Positions 32,600 to 33,714 of a stretch of DNA of 33,714 bases are shown piece by piece. The notes under the pieces were generated by a model. The model was not told where the DNA came from. It did not search any database and was given only the letters and a program-made list of their open reading frames with translations. Position 1 is the stretch's first letter, and each line of letters starts with the position of its first letter. The stretch comes from a virus: positions 1 to 33,714 of the IMG/VR virus record IMGVR_UViG_3300048592_000073. The stretch is one strand, 5' to 3'. The position numbers were made by a program, and so were the translations under genes.

Positions 32600-33145
32600 T
32601 ACAGTTCTATAAGTAAGCAGGGTACTAACTTTCGTCAGCTTGCTAGCTTACTCGCGGTCCCGCAAACTTACCCTAGTCGCTGGTTTCCGTTGGAAGGTAT
32701 GCTAGTGCATGTATTACAGTGCAGGCCCATGCTGGCTTAGACGAGGTTGACAGCTCGCCATTGCAGAGGTTATCAGCCTCGATAGGGTGGTACTAAGTTC
32801 CACATGCCTGCCGTTCGGTGTACCCTAAGTGTGCCACAAAGGACAAGCCACACTCGGGCCTTGGTACTAGGCGTACATGTGTTGCAGTCAAGCTCCACAC
32901 TATCCGATATTAGCTCACCTGCGCCTCGATAGGTTACACGAGGCCCGAGCCATAGCTGCTAGGTATCGCTGACGACGAAACCCTAGCATGGTAGCGGCAT
33001 GTTACCTCCGCTCGTCAGATGGGAACGCTGCGTGTTCCCGGTATCTCTCTACATAGTCACTGGCATTGCACCAGTCAAGAGCCGACGCAACAGGGTCAGA
33101 GCAGACCCTCAAGAGACCCACTAAGGGCCGGTGCCGCGTTGGCAA
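32600..33145 (+). ncRNA. Putative large structured non-coding RNA (about 550 nt)
   Basis: No credible frame exists here, yet complementary segments are dense. The main helices are 32612-32618/32646-32652, 32619-32624/32669-32674, 32721-32726/32806-32811, 32853-32863/32939-32949 (11 bp), 32869-32875/32920-32926, 32957-32963/32982-32988, 32969-32975/33012-33018, 33021-33026/33034-33039, 33059-33063/33071-33075, 33081-33088/33136-33143, and 33092-33097/33104-33109. Two pairs of helices interleave as pseudoknots. Three helices contain internal G-U pairs only if the plus strand is the RNA. Ends and promoter are not defined. Giant phage RNAs such as GOLLD and ROOL are comparable in size; identity with them is not claimed. 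Confidence 0.55.
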
Positions 33146-33176
33146 GACAGACCATAGGCTTTGCTGCACTGCTTCA

Positions 33177-33388
33177 CAAATTAAAAATAATCCATGATAT
33201 AGCCTTTGCTATGTTCCCTTCGCGTATATGAATGCAAGTAGCGTGCCAAAGGATAAGATTCCTGTGGATAAGTGGTGGAATACAATGTGGATAACCTTGT
33301 GGATAAGTGCTGTTCCACATACCGGAAATTCCCCGTGAGACGACGATAAGGCATACAGACGAGGGATACCCCATGGAAGTTATCCACA
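33177..33388. other. Candidate replication origin: AT-rich tract plus four DnaA boxes
   Basis: An AT-rich stretch (33177-33201) is followed by perfect DnaA boxes (TTATCCACA or its complement) at 33263-33271, 33286-33294, 33298-33306 and 33380-33388. The first three are in one orientation and the fourth in the other. The AT-rich part would serve as the unwinding element. Host DnaA consensus is known; use by this phage is inferred. A single further copy lies inside the polymerase gene (18582-18590). Confidence 0.6.
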
Positions 33389-33448
33389 GCCTGACGAGGC
33401 TCCTAGAGGCCCTTCCGATGATGCTATGAAGTATAGCCTTTGCTATGT
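33198..33448. repeat. Repeated hairpin TATAGCCTTTGCTATGT, two copies
   Basis: The 17-bp sequence occurs at 33198-33214 and 33432-33448, on either side of the DnaA-box cluster. Each copy folds as ATAGC-CTTT-GCTAT. A shorter relative (AGGCTTTGCT) is near 33156. They could be protein-binding or RNA-processing sites bracketing the origin. Confidence 0.6.
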
Positions 33449-33450
33449 CT

Positions 33451-33520
33451 GGTCTAGGCTAGGAGACAGGTAAGGCTAGGGTTTCCCTAGGCATAGGCTA
33501 AAGCTAGGGATAACGTAGGG
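33451..33520. repeat. CTAGG-rich tract with CTAGGG-TTT-CCCTAG hairpin
   Basis: CTAGG or TAGGCTA elements recur about six times in 70 bp, and CTAGGG (33476-33481) with CCCTAG (33485-33490) form a 6-bp hairpin with a 3-nt loop. No U-tract follows. Nothing else is seen here; a protein-binding cluster is possible. Confidence 0.45.
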
Positions 33521-33563
33521 TGAGGCAACTTTGAACGATCAGTCAAAGATGTACGCGCTTACC

Positions 33564-33707
33564 CTTTAATAGGTATACTCTTATGCAAGTACAATGGTAT
33601 AGGCTTATACAGGTACACTTTTACAAAGGTATGCAACTATACGCGTATAAGCCCATGCGGGTACAAGCTGATAACCCTTGGGGGGTATACCCTTGTAAGG
33701 GTAAACC
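33564..33707. repeat. Array of 18 imperfect 8-bp repeats
   Basis: From 33564 the sequence can be cut into eighteen consecutive octamers that alternate mainly between a GGTAYAC-type unit (for example GGTATACT, GGTACACT, GGTATGCA, GGTACAAG, GGTATACC, GGTAAACC) and a CTTATRCA-type unit (CTTATGCA, CTTATACA, CTTGTAAG). The GGTA units begin at 33572, 33596, 33612, 33628, 33660, 33684 and 33700, all separated by multiples of 8. T7 has comparable short-repeat arrays of 7-bp units beside its terminal repeats; a packaging/end-formation or replication role is inferred. Confidence 0.7.
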
Positions 33708-33714
33708 ATTAAAA

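Noticed and set aside
33019-33231. 70-aa plus-strand frame in the structured region
   Set aside because: No ribosome-binding site, no protein-like character, and it overlaps several strong RNA helices.
33174-33387. Two overlapping minus-strand frames of 66-68 aa over the DnaA boxes
   Set aside because: They are in different frames over the same DNA, without Shine-Dalgarno or domain, and fall in the origin-like sequence.
33476-33490. Rho-independent terminator
   Set aside because: The CTAGGG/CCCTAG hairpin has no following T-run on either strand.

Overview
The window is most of the genome of a tailed phage with a short, T7-like tail (podovirus morphology). It carries a T7-like set of tail-tube, ejectosome, polymerase, primase-helicase, exonuclease and SSB genes, but no phage RNA polymerase is visible, so transcription probably depends on the host. 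A cobalamin-dependent (class II) ribonucleotide reductase, ThyX, MazG and a dCMP-deaminase-like protein occur together with the T7-like replication core. That combination resembles the marine SIO1/Cobavirus-type roseophages (Zobellviridae). This placement is inferred from gene content, not from a database search. Terminase, portal and capsid genes are not in the window and presumably lie beyond its left or right edge.

Layout. Positions 1-12184 are on the + strand and hold the late virion genes: two GC-rich distal tail/fibre genes (1-1835), then a sharp change to lower GC with tail tubular A, tail tubular B, a small membrane-anchored ejectosome protein, a 1449-aa ejectosome protein, a 670-aa virion protein ending in a peptidoglycan-hydrolase-like domain, and a small coiled-coil/membrane protein (candidate holin). 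Positions 12164-32514 are on the - strand and form a tightly packed early/middle arm in which many genes overlap through ATGA or TAATG junctions. Reading in the direction of transcription, from high to low coordinates, this arm holds: small unknown genes and a pentapeptide-repeat protein; a membrane cassette with ExbB/TolQ-like and ExbD/TolR-like proteins between two paralogous small membrane proteins; rIIA, three small genes and rIIB; a deaminase and small genes; primase-helicase; three small genes; ThyX; an HhH protein; DNA polymerase; a tRNA-Trp; SSB; exonuclease; a GIY-YIG endonuclease; small genes and a metallophosphoesterase; MazG; the class II RNR; and a DUF3310 protein.

Three homing-type elements sit in this arm. 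The first is a 255-nt group I intron splitting the polymerase at motif B. The second is an in-frame 151-codon HNH endonuclease insertion inside thyX. The third is a GIY-YIG gene whose 5' end is written over the 3' end of the exonuclease gene.

Positions 32515-33714 contain no credible gene. This is the control region upstream of the early arm. From left to right it holds a 14-bp inverted repeat just ahead of the first gene, about 550 nt of strongly self-complementary sequence that looks like a large structured RNA (G-U pairs favour the + strand), an AT-rich tract with four perfect DnaA boxes (candidate origin), a repeated hairpin, a CTAGG-rich tract, and an 18-unit array of imperfect 8-bp repeats comparable in kind to the T7 short-repeat regions next to the genome ends. 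The structured RNA plus origin plus octamer array, and the ExbBD-like/rII membrane cassette, are the best candidates for undescribed biology.
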